From assembly GCA_009691245.1 (NCBI GenBank), contig SHUM01000008.1, positions 1-64,000 on the forward strand: a stretch of 64,000 bases of DNA. Direction: 5' to 3'. Shown in pieces: positions 19,101-27,573 of this stretch. The notes under the pieces are model-generated. The model made no database searches. It worked only from the letters and a program-made list of their open reading frames with translations, and was not told the DNA's origin. Both the position numbers and the translations under genes were made by a program. The stretch comes from Acidobacteriota bacterium. GTDB lineage: Bacteria; Acidobacteriota; Terriglobia; 2-12-FULL-54-10. Position 1 is the stretch's first letter. Each line of letters starts with the position of its first letter.

Positions 19101-20015
19101 ATGAGCATGGTACTGACACAGACTATTTTCCCCGGCCTCCAGCCGGTCGCAAGGGGAAAGGTGCGCGACATCTACAGTGCCGATGGCGGATTGGTCATGG
19201 TGGCCACCGATCGCATCTCCGCCTACGACTGCATCCTCGGCACGCCAATTCCTCTAAAGGGGAGAGTGTTGACGCAGTTGTCGATTTTTTGGTTTGATCT
19301 GTTGCAGGACATCATTCCGCACCACCTGCTGACGGCCGACCCGGCAATGTTTCCAGCACCGTTTCCGCAGTTCGCCGATCAACTGGATGGCCGCGCGATG
19401 TTCGTCAAGCAGGCCAGGCCGATACCGATTGAATGCGTGGTGCGAGGATACCTTTCGGGCTCGGCATGGAAGGAATATAAAGCCAGCGGGCAAACCGCAG
19501 GCATCACTCTTTCAACAGGACTGCGAGAATCCGACCGGCTGAATGAGCCGATGTTCACGCCCGCCACCAAAGCGCAGTCTGGACACGACGAGAATATCTC
19601 ATTCGAGCAAATGGTCAGTCAGACGGGCAAGACCTTGGCCACCCATTTGCGCGACGTTAGCATTGCTCTCTATCAGAAGGCATCCGCCTATGCACGAGAT
19701 CGTGGCGTGATGCTGGCCGACACCAAGTTTGAGTTTGGAATTGAGTCTGGCACGGAAGACGGCAGCAGCGAGGGTAAAGTGATTTTGATCGATGAGGCGC
19801 TTACTCCGGACTCCTCGCGCTACTGGCCGCTGGCGCAGTATCAGCCCGGCGGACCGCAGCCCTCATATGACAAGCAGTTTGTCCGCGACTATGTTGAGTC
19901 GATTGGTTGGAATAAGCAGCTGCCGGCGCCGCAATTGCCAGCCGACGTCGTCGCGAAGACCACCCAGAAATATCTGGAAATATTCAGTCTATTGACGGGC
20001 CGTGAGTTGGCCTAG
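19101..20015 (+). CDS. purC: Phosphoribosylaminoimidazole-succinocarboxamide synthase PurC
   Basis: ATP-dependent condensation of CAIR with aspartate, giving SAICAR in purine synthesis. GKVRDIYSADGG (ATP loop), VATDRISAYDCILGTPIPLKGRVLTQLS and the SAICAR signature ECVVRGYLSGSAWKEY are present, followed by LADTKFEFG and LIDEALTPDSSRYWP. Length 304 aa fits the longer bacterial/yeast-like class. I chose ATG 19101 (AAGGA upstream); GTG 19065 in frame and ATG 19107 are alternatives. The Fis-type gene follows 67 bases downstream. Confidence 0.95.
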   Translation: MSMVLTQTIFPGLQPVARGKVRDIYSADGGLVMVATDRISAYDCILGTPIPLKGRVLTQLSIFWFDLLQDIIPHHLLTADPAMFPAPFPQFADQLDGRAMFVKQARPIPIECVVRGYLSGSAWKEYKASGQTAGITLSTGLRESDRLNEPMFTPATKAQSGHDENISFEQMVSQTGKTLATHLRDVSIALYQKASAYARDRGVMLADTKFEFGIESGTEDGSSEGKVILIDEALTPDSSRYWPLAQYQPGGPQPSYDKQFVRDYVESIGWNKQLPAPQLPADVVAKTTQKYLEIFSLLTGRELA

Positions 20016-20082
20016 GGATCACGCCGGGGCCAAGGATGTTGATAGGGATTGTGCAGGAAGCAGAAACATTAGAGGAGTTGCC

Positions 20083-20340
20083 GTGAGAGACCTGATCGAA
20101 AAATTGATCGCGCAGATGGTGGAGACGGGAGTCTTCTTCCAGGATGCGGTGTCGGAGTTCGAGAAAAAATATATTCGCAAGGTTCTGGAGCAGTCCGGCG
20201 GCAACCAATCCAAGGCTGCTAAGGCACTCGGCATGCACCGCAACACGCTCGGTCGGAAGATGGAGGAATACCACCTCGCCGCGCGGAACGGATCGCGCTC
20301 CAAGGCCTCTCGGGCTCCTCGCGCCAAGCGCCCCAAATAG
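20083..20340 (+). CDS. Stand-alone Fis-type helix-turn-helix protein
   Basis: Start GTG 20083 is fixed by AGAGGAGTTGCC just upstream. The 85-residue product carries a Fis/HTH_8 domain, YIRKVLEQSGGNQSKAAKALGMHRNTLGRKMEEY (about residues 24-58), of the sort that ends NtrC-type activators, here with no AAA+ or receiver domain. The C-terminal tail is Arg/Lys/Ser-rich (SRSKASRAPRAKRPK) and may aid nucleic-acid binding. Probably DNA-binding; target unknown. Its position directly after purC suggests co-transcription. A strong terminator follows. Confidence 0.85.
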   Translation: MRDLIEKLIAQMVETGVFFQDAVSEFEKKYIRKVLEQSGGNQSKAAKALGMHRNTLGRKMEEYHLAARNGSRSKASRAPRAKRPK

Positions 20341-20373
20341 TTTCCCCTCTGATTTTGTGCCTCTATTGAAAAC

Positions 20374-20416
20374 AAAAGAGCCTTCCTGAATAGCAAGCGT
20401 TCAGGAAGGCTCTTTT
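20374..20416. terminator. Bidirectional rho-independent terminator
   Basis: A perfect 17-base stem (AAAAGAGCCTTCCTGAA with TTCAGGAAGGCTCTTTT) around a 9-base loop, with A-run and T-run flanks in both directions. It separates the convergent Fis-type gene and the TPR protein gene. Confidence 0.95.
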
Positions 20417-20433
20417 ATTGTATGCTGTGAATC

Positions 20434-21708
20434 CTATTTGGTGATCTTGGCTTCAGTAATCTTCAGGACAAAAGGCTTGGCGGTGTAGGAATCAATTACG
20501 CCTTCCACCATGATGTCTTCGCCCTTCTTCAAAGCGCGGACAGGCGCAGTCAGGCTAACCTCCAGATCATGCTTGCCGTCCACGACAGCGACGTCTGCCG
20601 AGACGGCCAGCATAAGCGTGCGCGGAGCGGTGGCAGGGGTGGACGAGACCACTCGGCCCGGTAGCGGCAACGACGCTCCCTTCAGAAGCGTCCAAGTGTC
20701 GGCTTCCTTCTCTCCACCCGCCTGAAGATGCTTGCGAATGTCGTCGAAGGTTTCCAGGTCCTCAGGCTTAACCGTCAGTTCGCGCACCTTCACCGGCTCT
20801 GGTTCCGGCTCCGGTGGAGGTGCCATTTCTTCCATACTTTTCACGTGGAAGTCAGCGGGCGGGAATGCCGCGCCGCCGGCTTGTGCCAGCACGGCATCCA
20901 AGCCCTCTGTGTCGCCGTGGCGGGCATCGTAGACTTTTGTCAGATAGTCTTTCACGCTGGTCTTGGTCGCCTCTGGAAGAGCGCCGGGCCCGGCGACGGA
21001 TATCGCATGGGACAAAGCCCAAATACCTTGATCATAGTTTGAGGGCTTGGGAGACAAGTGCGCTAATCCCAGCCAGTAGAAATTCAGAGCGTCGTTCGGA
21101 TTGGTTTCGCCGCTTCGTTTCAGGTCTGTCTGTGCCTTTTCGTATTCCTTCTTCTGCAAGGCGACGAATCCGGCAGTCTGATGGAAGATGGCTGCCGACT
21201 GTGCTTTTTGTTTTTCAAACTGCTCAGGCGCCACGCCTGCAGGAGCCTGCATGGCATCAACCGCAGCCACGCCTTTTACCGCGATTGCAGCGGTCTTGCT
21301 GAGTTGGGCGTCAAAATCGGGAGCCGAAGGATTGGCCGAGCGTGGGAACATGTAGCTGAGCAGAATCAGTGCGCGCAGATTGTTCGGCGTGAGTGTGAGC
21401 AATTTCTCAGCGGTCTCCTGCATCTTGGCGGCATTATTGGTTGCCTGATAGGCGCCGAGCTTCATCTCCAAAATCTTGTCCGGAAACTTGGACTCCGGGT
21501 AGTCGGTCGTGTACTTGTCCGACAACTGGATTATCTGTGCGGGATCCTTAGACTGAGCAATGGCATTGAAGGCGTCATACTCGGCACGGTCCTTCCATGG
21601 CGAGGCTTCCTGTGCTGGCGCCTGCGTCCATGCAGGCCGGACTGCCAAGGCACCTCCCAGCAGGATAGTCATTATGGCCAAGCGAAGTAAAAATTTACCC
21701 TTCATCAT
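20434..21708 (-). CDS. Exported TPR-type repeat protein of unknown function
   Basis: Start ATG 21708 is set by AAAGGAG upstream; it begins MMKGKFLLRLAIMTILLGGALAVRPAWTQA, a signal peptide. Residues 35-250 are helical with tetratricopeptide-like repeats (AYQATNNAAKMQETAEKLLTLTPNNLRAL; GFVALQKKEYEKAQTDLKRSGETNPNDALNFYWLGLAHL). A Pro/Glu linker (PPPEPEPEPVKVRE) precedes a small beta-rich C-terminal domain (about 345-424) ending VEGVIDSYTAKPFVLKITEAKI. Likely periplasmic scaffold; no enzymatic motif. The 290 bases between its start and the next minus-strand gene hold nothing I can call. Confidence 0.78.
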   Translation of the reverse strand: MMKGKFLLRLAIMTILLGGALAVRPAWTQAPAQEASPWKDRAEYDAFNAIAQSKDPAQIIQLSDKYTTDYPESKFPDKILEMKLGAYQATNNAAKMQETAEKLLTLTPNNLRALILLSYMFPRSANPSAPDFDAQLSKTAAIAVKGVAAVDAMQAPAGVAPEQFEKQKAQSAAIFHQTAGFVALQKKEYEKAQTDLKRSGETNPNDALNFYWLGLAHLSPKPSNYDQGIWALSHAISVAGPGALPEATKTSVKDYLTKVYDARHGDTEGLDAVLAQAGGAAFPPADFHVKSMEEMAPPPEPEPEPVKVRELTVKPEDLETFDDIRKHLQAGGEKEADTWTLLKGASLPLPGRVVSSTPATAPRTLMLAVSADVAVVDGKHDLEVSLTAPVRALKKGEDIMVEGVIDSYTAKPFVLKITEAKITK

Positions 21709-21999
21709 CCTAATTACTCCTTTCAACTGGATTACCGATATCCGAATTACTATACCCCGGCATGGGGGGCTGATTTCCACCAAAAAATTAACATAGATCG
21801 CGTGGAGCGGAAATAGTTATTTTGCGGTTCGTCAAAGGCTGCCTCGCCGCAACCCTTTCGCCGGTTCTCATCAATATTAACAGATGCCCGCAGAATAAAT
21901 AGCGTTGCCTTGAGCGGTGAAGCAGGGACTCCTGCCATTGCAAGGGCTAGGCTCCTCCTGGGATAGTAAATGGGTGGCCTGGCTGGTCGCTGGGTCGAG

Positions 22000-22794
22000 C
22001 TACCGTGATTGGGGCAAGGCTCTGCCTTTTTGCTTCGAGTTTATAAGCTTATCAACATAATTCCGCAGATTGGTAGACAGCCTGGGATCCTGCCGCAGGT
22101 CTGCCAACTCGCTGGTGGTAAGATCGGGGAGCAGCGCGGCAAAACGCGCTAGCGAGAGATGCTTACTCCGCAACAGGCCCAACTTCACGGAGCGCCGCCG
22201 CATCCACTTGTTGCTTTCGGCGACAGCCGCGGCCAGGACAGGGTGCGCCTTCTCCATGGATAGAGCCAGCGCTAATGCAGCATCGGTCATCGCGGGATTT
22301 TCAAGAGCGGCTTCCACTACCCGGCGTTCCGTGTCGAGCAGCATCCCCGCCGCGATGCGGTGCGAACCCCGCCGCGCCAGGGTCAGGCGTTGCCCCAGTG
22401 CGATGCCCTGAGGTTGCGCCAAGATGGCGTCTTCGGCCAGCCGCCTTAAGTCAGGGGGAACTCCCGCCGTTCGGGCGATTTCCATGAGGTCAAAAAGAAA
22501 TAGGAATTTTATGAGCGGCAGCGCCAAGTGGCGAGGCGTTTGCGGATGCTTCAACACGGCTGCCTTCATGGCGTAGCTACGCATCCACTCGACTCTCTTC
22601 GCTATGCTGGTAACGGTCTTGCGTGGCAGGTCTCGTCGCGAAAGCAGAAGCAACAGATGCGGCTCGCGCAGGCCGGGGTTATCGAGAAGGGTGTCCAGAA
22701 CCTCTTGTACCTGGCTGTATAGCAAGATTTCCAGCTCAGGGCCACTGGCGGTTCGTGCTTGCCGCAGCAAATCCAGATTGGTAGGTTCTGGCAT
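22000..22794 (-). CDS. Alpha-solenoid (HEAT/LRV-like) cytoplasmic protein
   Basis: 264 residues, no signal or membrane segment. Consists of roughly 35-residue helical repeats containing NP-[GQA] turns (LLDNPGLREPHLLLLLSRRDLPRKTVTSIAK; AVLKHPQTPRHLALPLIKFL; AALENPAMTDAALALALSM), like HEAT or variant leucine-rich repeats. I do not recognise a characterised family. ATG 22794 begins MPEPTNLDLLRQAR. Possibly a protein-interaction scaffold. Confidence 0.65.
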   Translation of the reverse strand: MPEPTNLDLLRQARTASGPELEILLYSQVQEVLDTLLDNPGLREPHLLLLLSRRDLPRKTVTSIAKRVEWMRSYAMKAAVLKHPQTPRHLALPLIKFLFLFDLMEIARTAGVPPDLRRLAEDAILAQPQGIALGQRLTLARRGSHRIAAGMLLDTERRVVEAALENPAMTDAALALALSMEKAHPVLAAAVAESNKWMRRRSVKLGLLRSKHLSLARFAALLPDLTTSELADLRQDPRLSTNLRNYVDKLINSKQKGRALPQSR

Positions 22795-23053
22795 GAAACA
22801 TCACTTAGCTAAACTAAAAGGCAAGCCTGCGGGCTGAATCCAACTATGGTGGCTCACTCCGATTTTGATGCTAGCACTGAATGCGCACGATTGGCCGCTC
22901 AATCGCGAAGAAACCCCAACAGATGGGGGAGGAGTAGCCACTACCACAACAGGTATTGCCCATCTGGCATTTTCGATAATTAGGGGGTTACCTTAGCTGT
23001 AAACTTTATGGTAGGCTAGCGCAGTTTAGTTGATGGGGATACGGGGGTGAGGT

Positions 23054-23794
23054 TTGGAAGGAATCTCTGCTGTCTTTCCCGCATACAATGATGCGGGTAC
23101 AATTGGCCAACTAGTCAAGAAGACATTCCACCTGATTGCAGCCACTGGACGTGACTTCGAGATTGTCGTAGTGGATGATGGCAGCGCGGATGACACCGCG
23201 GCTGTTCTGGAGCAAACCCAGGCGGAGCTAGGCCCACGCCTTCACTTTATTCGTCACCCGAAAAATCGCGGCTACGGCGCTGCGTTGCGTTCCGGCTTTA
23301 AGGCCGCGCGCAAGGAATTGGTGTTCTATACTGACGGCGATGGCCAGTACGATCCGGGCGAGTTGAGTCTGCTGCTTGCCAAAATGACCAGCTCGATTGA
23401 TCTGGTGAATGGTTATAAAATCAAGCGCCACGATCCGCTGTATCGCATCGTGGTGGGCAAGGTCTATAACCGGTTTGTGCGGCTGGCATTTCAATTGAAA
23501 GTCCGGGACGTAGATTGTGACTTCCGGCTGGTCCGCCGCGAACTTTTGAATCAGGCGCATTTGGAATCTGACTCCGGCGTGATCTGTGTGGAGATGGTTC
23601 ACAAGCTGCAGCGACTCGGCTGTCGGCTCACAGAAGTTCCTGTGCATCATTATCCGCGACTGGTGGGCAGTTCCCAGTTCTTCCGCTTGCGAGCCGTAAC
23701 GGAAACCCTCCTGCAGCTTGTCCGCCTTTTCTTGAAGAGGTCTTCCCCGATCCGGCCTTTATCGCAGGAATTGCCTGAGTCCACGATAAAGTAA
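23054..23794 (+). CDS. Family 2 glycosyltransferase (DPM1/DpgT-like)
   Basis: GT-A fold transferase, probably using a lipid phosphate or nascent glycan as acceptor. Core motifs: ISAVFPAYNDAGTIGQLV at the N-terminus, EIVVVDDGSADDTAAVL, GYGAALRSGFKAARKELVFYTDGDGQYDPGEL with the metal-binding DGD, and LVNGYKIKRHDPLYR. No C-terminal membrane segments, unlike many DPM1 relatives. The start is a TTG at 23054 behind GGGGGTGAGG. First gene of a four-gene sugar cassette (to 26949). Confidence 0.87.
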   Translation: MEGISAVFPAYNDAGTIGQLVKKTFHLIAATGRDFEIVVVDDGSADDTAAVLEQTQAELGPRLHFIRHPKNRGYGAALRSGFKAARKELVFYTDGDGQYDPGELSLLLAKMTSSIDLVNGYKIKRHDPLYRIVVGKVYNRFVRLAFQLKVRDVDCDFRLVRRELLNQAHLESDSGVICVEMVHKLQRLGCRLTEVPVHHYPRLVGSSQFFRLRAVTETLLQLVRLFLKRSSPIRPLSQELPESTIK

Positions 23795-23847
23795 TCTTGC
23801 TTCTGCTCCTCCGTTACAGCAATCCTGGTTTCTGATATCTTTGTCTT

Positions 23848-23872
23848 TGCCATCGCATTCATTGCGATGGCA
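23848..23872. other. Perfect hairpin between the GT2 and epimerase genes
   Basis: TGCCATCGCA-TTCAT-TGCGATGGCA: a 10-base perfect stem with a 5-base loop, lacking a downstream T-run. It may be an attenuator, processing site or operator inside the sugar cassette. Confidence 0.45.
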
Positions 23873-23934
23873 TATCCTTGCGTGATGGAGTCTGTGGATC
23901 GGGGCCCCGGGGGCTATCCACATTCGAGTAATTG

Positions 23935-25014
23935 ATGTTCAAAAAACACGATCCAATATCGGTACAGGATGACCCCCAAAGAACGTATTGGCGGGAGTCC
24001 TCCCTGGATTCATATTACAGGGGCTTGTCGGTTCTGGTTACCGGGGGCTGTGGATTCATCGGTAGCAATCTGGTTCATCGGCTGGTGGAGCTGGGTGCAA
24101 ACGTAACCGTTATCGATTCCCTTGTGCCGGGTTGTGGCTGGCATCATGCAAATCTAGATGGAGCGGTCGATAAGATACGACTCTCATTCTCGGACATGCG
24201 AGATGCCGTTGCGATGCGCCCGCTAATTGAAGGGCAGCGCATTGTCTTCAATCTGGCGGGCGAGATCAGCCACATCAGCAGTATGCGTGATCCGCAACGC
24301 GACCTGAGTCTGAACGCCTCCGCTCAACTTTCGTTTCTCGACGTTTGCCGCCTGCATAATCCTTCGGCCACCATCGTTTATGCCAGTTCGCGCCAGGTTT
24401 ATGGCAGCGCGCGCTATCTGGGTGTTGATGAGCTGCATCCCATCAACCCTGTGGACTATAACGGCGTGCATAAGCTGACGGCGGAGGGTTATCACTCTTT
24501 GTTGCGGAATCAGTTCGGAGTGCGGACGATCAGCCTGCGCCTCGGGAATATCTACGGACCGCGACAGGGTATTCACCAGGATTGCCGTGGGTTCATTGAT
24601 TCCTTCATGCGCATTGCCTCGACTGGTGAACAATTAGTGGTTTTTGGCGACGGAACCCAAGTGCGCGGCATGCTCTATGTGGACGATGCCGTAGACGCTT
24701 TTCTGCGCGCTGGCGCTGCGGGGCCGTTGGCCAGCGCAGTGTATAATATTGGCAATCCCACCCCCATTTCATTGATCGACATTGCGCGGCAACTGGCACG
24801 CGTTTTTGACGGCCCGGAACCGCGAACCGTCCCATTTCCAGAAGAAAGCAAAGCCATCGATATTGGCGATTTTTATCAAAACACGGAGCGTGCCCGTTGT
24901 GAGTTGGGCTGGGCACCGCGCGTTGGATTTGCAGATGGCCTGAAGCGAACGCTGGATTTTTTCAGACCCCGAATCTCTGAAAGGCTCCATGCCGGCAAGC
25001 CTCCCATTTCTTAA
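23935..25014 (+). CDS. NAD-dependent sugar-nucleotide epimerase/dehydratase (extended SDR)
   Basis: Extended short-chain dehydrogenase acting on a nucleotide sugar. Rossmann motif VLVTGGCGFIGSNLVHRL is at about residues 32-49; NLAGEISH, VYASSRQVYG (catalytic Ser region), RLGNIYGPRQ and YVDDAVDAF follow. The active-site block reads PVDYNGVHKLTAEGY: counted back from the lysine, the usual YxxxK tyrosine position holds Asn and the Tyr is one residue earlier. Related SDRs with a PVDVNGINK block exist, so this is probably a subfamily trait. Its 3' end overlaps the aminotransferase gene by 26 bases, indicating co-translation. Confidence 0.88.
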   Translation: MFKKHDPISVQDDPQRTYWRESSLDSYYRGLSVLVTGGCGFIGSNLVHRLVELGANVTVIDSLVPGCGWHHANLDGAVDKIRLSFSDMRDAVAMRPLIEGQRIVFNLAGEISHISSMRDPQRDLSLNASAQLSFLDVCRLHNPSATIVYASSRQVYGSARYLGVDELHPINPVDYNGVHKLTAEGYHSLLRNQFGVRTISLRLGNIYGPRQGIHQDCRGFIDSFMRIASTGEQLVVFGDGTQVRGMLYVDDAVDAFLRAGAAGPLASAVYNIGNPTPISLIDIARQLARVFDGPEPRTVPFPEESKAIDIGDFYQNTERARCELGWAPRVGFADGLKRTLDFFRPRISERLHAGKPPIS

Positions 25015-26137
25015 CCTTCCGCTTGCGGATCCCGCCAGGCGCCGCCGTTATCAGCAGGCGCTGGTGCGCGTGCTGTCCGGCGGCCAGTTGATTCTGGGCA
25101 GGGAAGTTGCTGCATTCGAGCGCGAATTCGCGCGCTATTGCGGGGCGTGTGAGTGCGTGGCTGTCGGCAACGGAACCGATGCGTTGCAGATTGCGCTGAA
25201 ACTCAGCGGGGTAATGGCGGGTCAGCAACAGGAAGTAATCACGACTCCGCTGACGGCGTCCTTCACTGCGCATGCCATCGTTGCCGCCGGGGCCCGGCCC
25301 GTTTTCGCCGATGTCGATCCCGGCACGCTGCTGATTGATCCCGCACTAGTGTCCAGAGCTATGAATGCCAGAACGGCGGCGCTGCTTCCAGTACACCTCT
25401 ATGGGCAGGCCTGCGATCTAAAGACACTGGGAACGTTGGCTCGCAAATCCCATGTGCCGCTCATACAGGATGCCGCGCAGGCCCACGGCACGTTCTATCG
25501 CGACCGGCCTATCGCCGAATATTCCGACCTTTCCTGCTACAGCTTCTATCCCACCAAGAATCTTGGTGCGCTTGGCGATGGAGGGGCGTTGGTGGTGAAC
25601 CGCGCCGAAACGGCGCACAGCGCGCGACTCATTCGGGATGGTGGGCGAGCGGGCAGCCACGTGGCCCGGGTCGAGGCTGTTAATAGCCGGCTCGATGAAT
25701 TGCAGGCTGCATTTCTGCGGCTGCACCTGGCTGAACTGGAGCAATGGAATCGCCGCCGCGAGGAATTGGCTGCGCTCTACGACCAATTAATAGGCGCGCT
25801 GCAGATAGATGAAATAAAGCCGATCGCCCGAGCTGCCGGAAGCCGGTCATTCTTCCACTTATATGTTGTACGAATTGCATGGAAAGCGCGCCGACCGCGT
25901 ACTCGCAGAGATTCCTTGCGGACGTTTCTGCAAAGTCGTGGGATCGAAACGGGGATACACTATGAACACGCGCTGCATCTGCATCCGGCCTTCCGCCGAT
26001 TTGGCTATGCGCCGGGGGATTTCCCACATTCGGAACTCGCCGTCCAGCAAATATGTTCGTTGCCGATGCACCCCTTTCTTTCGCGCCGTGATGTTGGGCG
26101 AGTGGTTCGTGCAGTTGCTGATTTTTTTCGAAAGTAG
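24989..26137 (+). CDS. DegT/DnrJ/EryC1/StrS-type sugar aminotransferase
   Basis: PLP-dependent aminotransferase or dehydratase of nucleotide ketosugars. Conserved segments: GNGTDALQIALKL, DVDPGTLLIDP, PVHLYGQACDL, IQDAAQAHGTFY (PLP-binding Asp) and CYSFYPTKNLGALGDGGALV with the Schiff-base lysine. C-terminal GIETGIHYEHALHLHPAF is typical. Length 382 aa is normal. It probably acts on the product of the overlapping epimerase gene, giving an amino sugar. Confidence 0.93.
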   Translation: MPASLPFLNLPLADPARRRRYQQALVRVLSGGQLILGREVAAFEREFARYCGACECVAVGNGTDALQIALKLSGVMAGQQQEVITTPLTASFTAHAIVAAGARPVFADVDPGTLLIDPALVSRAMNARTAALLPVHLYGQACDLKTLGTLARKSHVPLIQDAAQAHGTFYRDRPIAEYSDLSCYSFYPTKNLGALGDGGALVVNRAETAHSARLIRDGGRAGSHVARVEAVNSRLDELQAAFLRLHLAELEQWNRRREELAALYDQLIGALQIDEIKPIARAAGSRSFFHLYVVRIAWKARRPRTRRDSLRTFLQSRGIETGIHYEHALHLHPAFRRFGYAPGDFPHSELAVQQICSLPMHPFLSRRDVGRVVRAVADFFRK

Positions 26138-26169
26138 TTAATCACGCAGGCATTGCCACACGATATTTC

Positions 26170-26949
26170 ATGACACCAGAAGAGCTGCACAACATATTCC
26201 GAACCGAGCAAGAGTTCTGGTGGTATGACGGAATGCGCGCCATCACCAAGGCCTTTCTTGATCCGGCGATGCCACGCGACTTGCTCTTAGGGCTGGACGC
26301 TGGTTGCGGCACCGGCTTTAACGCCCAGAGCCTTCAGTCTGCCTATGGCCTGCGCATGTTCGGCTTGGATCTGGCGCCGCTGGGCATTCAATATGCGCGT
26401 AAGCGCGGGTTCCTGCGCTCTCTGGCCGCCTCGACGATGGAGTTGCCGTTTCCCAGCGGCAGCCTGGACTTTCTGAGCTCTATCGATGTGCTTCCAGTGC
26501 TCCCCGAGGGTGGCGATCAAAAGGCCATGCAGGAATTTGCGCGGGTGCTACGGCCTGGCGGATTGCTTTACCTGCGCTCGGCGGCGTTTCACGCGCTACG
26601 TAGCCGGCACTCGCAGTTTGTGGCCGAACGCCGCCGCTATCGGGGTCCCGAGATTCTCCGCATGATCGAGGCCTCAGGGATGCGCCCGCTGCGCAGTACC
26701 TATGCGAACACCTTCCTGTCTCCTGTCGCGCTGCTGAAGTTTCGCGTCTGGGAGCCTCTCACGCAGGCGCCGCCGCAGTCTGGAGTGGGAGTGATTCCGC
26801 CCGCGTGGATCAATCGAACGCTCGCCGCAGTGCTGCATTCTGAGGCAGCGCTTTTGCGGCGTGGTTGGAGCTTTCCCTTCGGCCAATCCTGGATGGTGGT
26901 GGCGAAAAAGCCGCCTGCGAATTTTGTGGCCGGAAATGAAAAGTTATAA
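26170..26949 (+). CDS. Class I SAM-dependent methyltransferase
   Basis: SAM-binding motif GLDAGCGTGFNAQSL at about residues 41-55, motif II LPFPSGSLDFLSSIDVLPVL and RVLRPGGLLYLRSAAFHALRSRH. N-terminal RTEQEFWWYDGMR resembles methyltransferases of glycan clusters. The preceding aminotransferase stops 32 bases upstream, so it probably methylates an amino sugar or lipid carrier; the acceptor is not readable from sequence. Length 259 aa. Confidence 0.88.
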   Translation: MTPEELHNIFRTEQEFWWYDGMRAITKAFLDPAMPRDLLLGLDAGCGTGFNAQSLQSAYGLRMFGLDLAPLGIQYARKRGFLRSLAASTMELPFPSGSLDFLSSIDVLPVLPEGGDQKAMQEFARVLRPGGLLYLRSAAFHALRSRHSQFVAERRRYRGPEILRMIEASGMRPLRSTYANTFLSPVALLKFRVWEPLTQAPPQSGVGVIPPAWINRTLAAVLHSEAALLRRGWSFPFGQSWMVVAKKPPANFVAGNEKL

Positions 26950-26987
26950 CGGCTGGCGGCTGCGATGTACTACCATGTGGAATTGAT

Positions 26988-27509
26988 ATGGCTCTGTATT
27001 CGTCCACTCGCGACTCCAAAGTAGAAATCTACCGGGTCAATCCAATCATCCTCTGCTTGCTTGCAGTATTCGCGTTGGCTCTGCAATCCTATCTGCCGAT
27101 TCCCCTGCCCTCGACACGTTACCTGGACTTTCCCCTGCTGGTGGTTGTTTACTACGGTTTGACGCGTCGCAATGCGATTAGCGGTCTGCTGGTTGGCTCG
27201 ATCATCGGCATCGCGCAGGATTCGCTCACTCGGGGTCCGCTGGGGATGATTGGAATTGTAAAGACGGTTATCGGATATGTTACTACCTTCTTGAGCGTTC
27301 GATTTGACGTGGATAGCCGCGGCTTTCGTTTCACTATCTCTTTTGTTTCTTATTGGCTGAACTATCTATTGCTGGTACTGATGAGCCTGCTTCTGGTACA
27401 CTCGCCGATCCCGGTGGAAATTGGCGTCAGGCTGGTCGCCTCTATTGTAAATAGCGTAATTGGTGTGCTACTGTTTTCACTGTCGGACCGATTTCGGCGA
27501 CAAACCTAG
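26988..27509 (+). CDS. mreD: Rod-shape-determining protein MreD
   Basis: Small integral membrane protein of the elongasome. 173 residues with five to six predicted membrane segments (IILCLLAVFALALQSYL; LDFPLLVVVYYGL; AISGLLVGSIIGIAQD; FTISFVSYWLNYLLLVLMSLLLV; LVASIVNSVIGVLLFSL). GLLVGSIIGIAQDSLTRGPLGM is the MreD hallmark. ATG 26988. It heads mreD-mrdA-rodA, but mreB and mreC, usually just upstream, are absent and a methyltransferase takes their place. Confidence 0.9.
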   Translation: MALYSSTRDSKVEIYRVNPIILCLLAVFALALQSYLPIPLPSTRYLDFPLLVVVYYGLTRRNAISGLLVGSIIGIAQDSLTRGPLGMIGIVKTVIGYVTTFLSVRFDVDSRGFRFTISFVSYWLNYLLLVLMSLLLVHSPIPVEIGVRLVASIVNSVIGVLLFSLSDRFRRQT

Positions 27510-27573
27510 ACCGACTGCTTGCTTGCTAGTAATGAAGCTCGCAATATACTGAAATAGAAAGTGTTATACCAAG

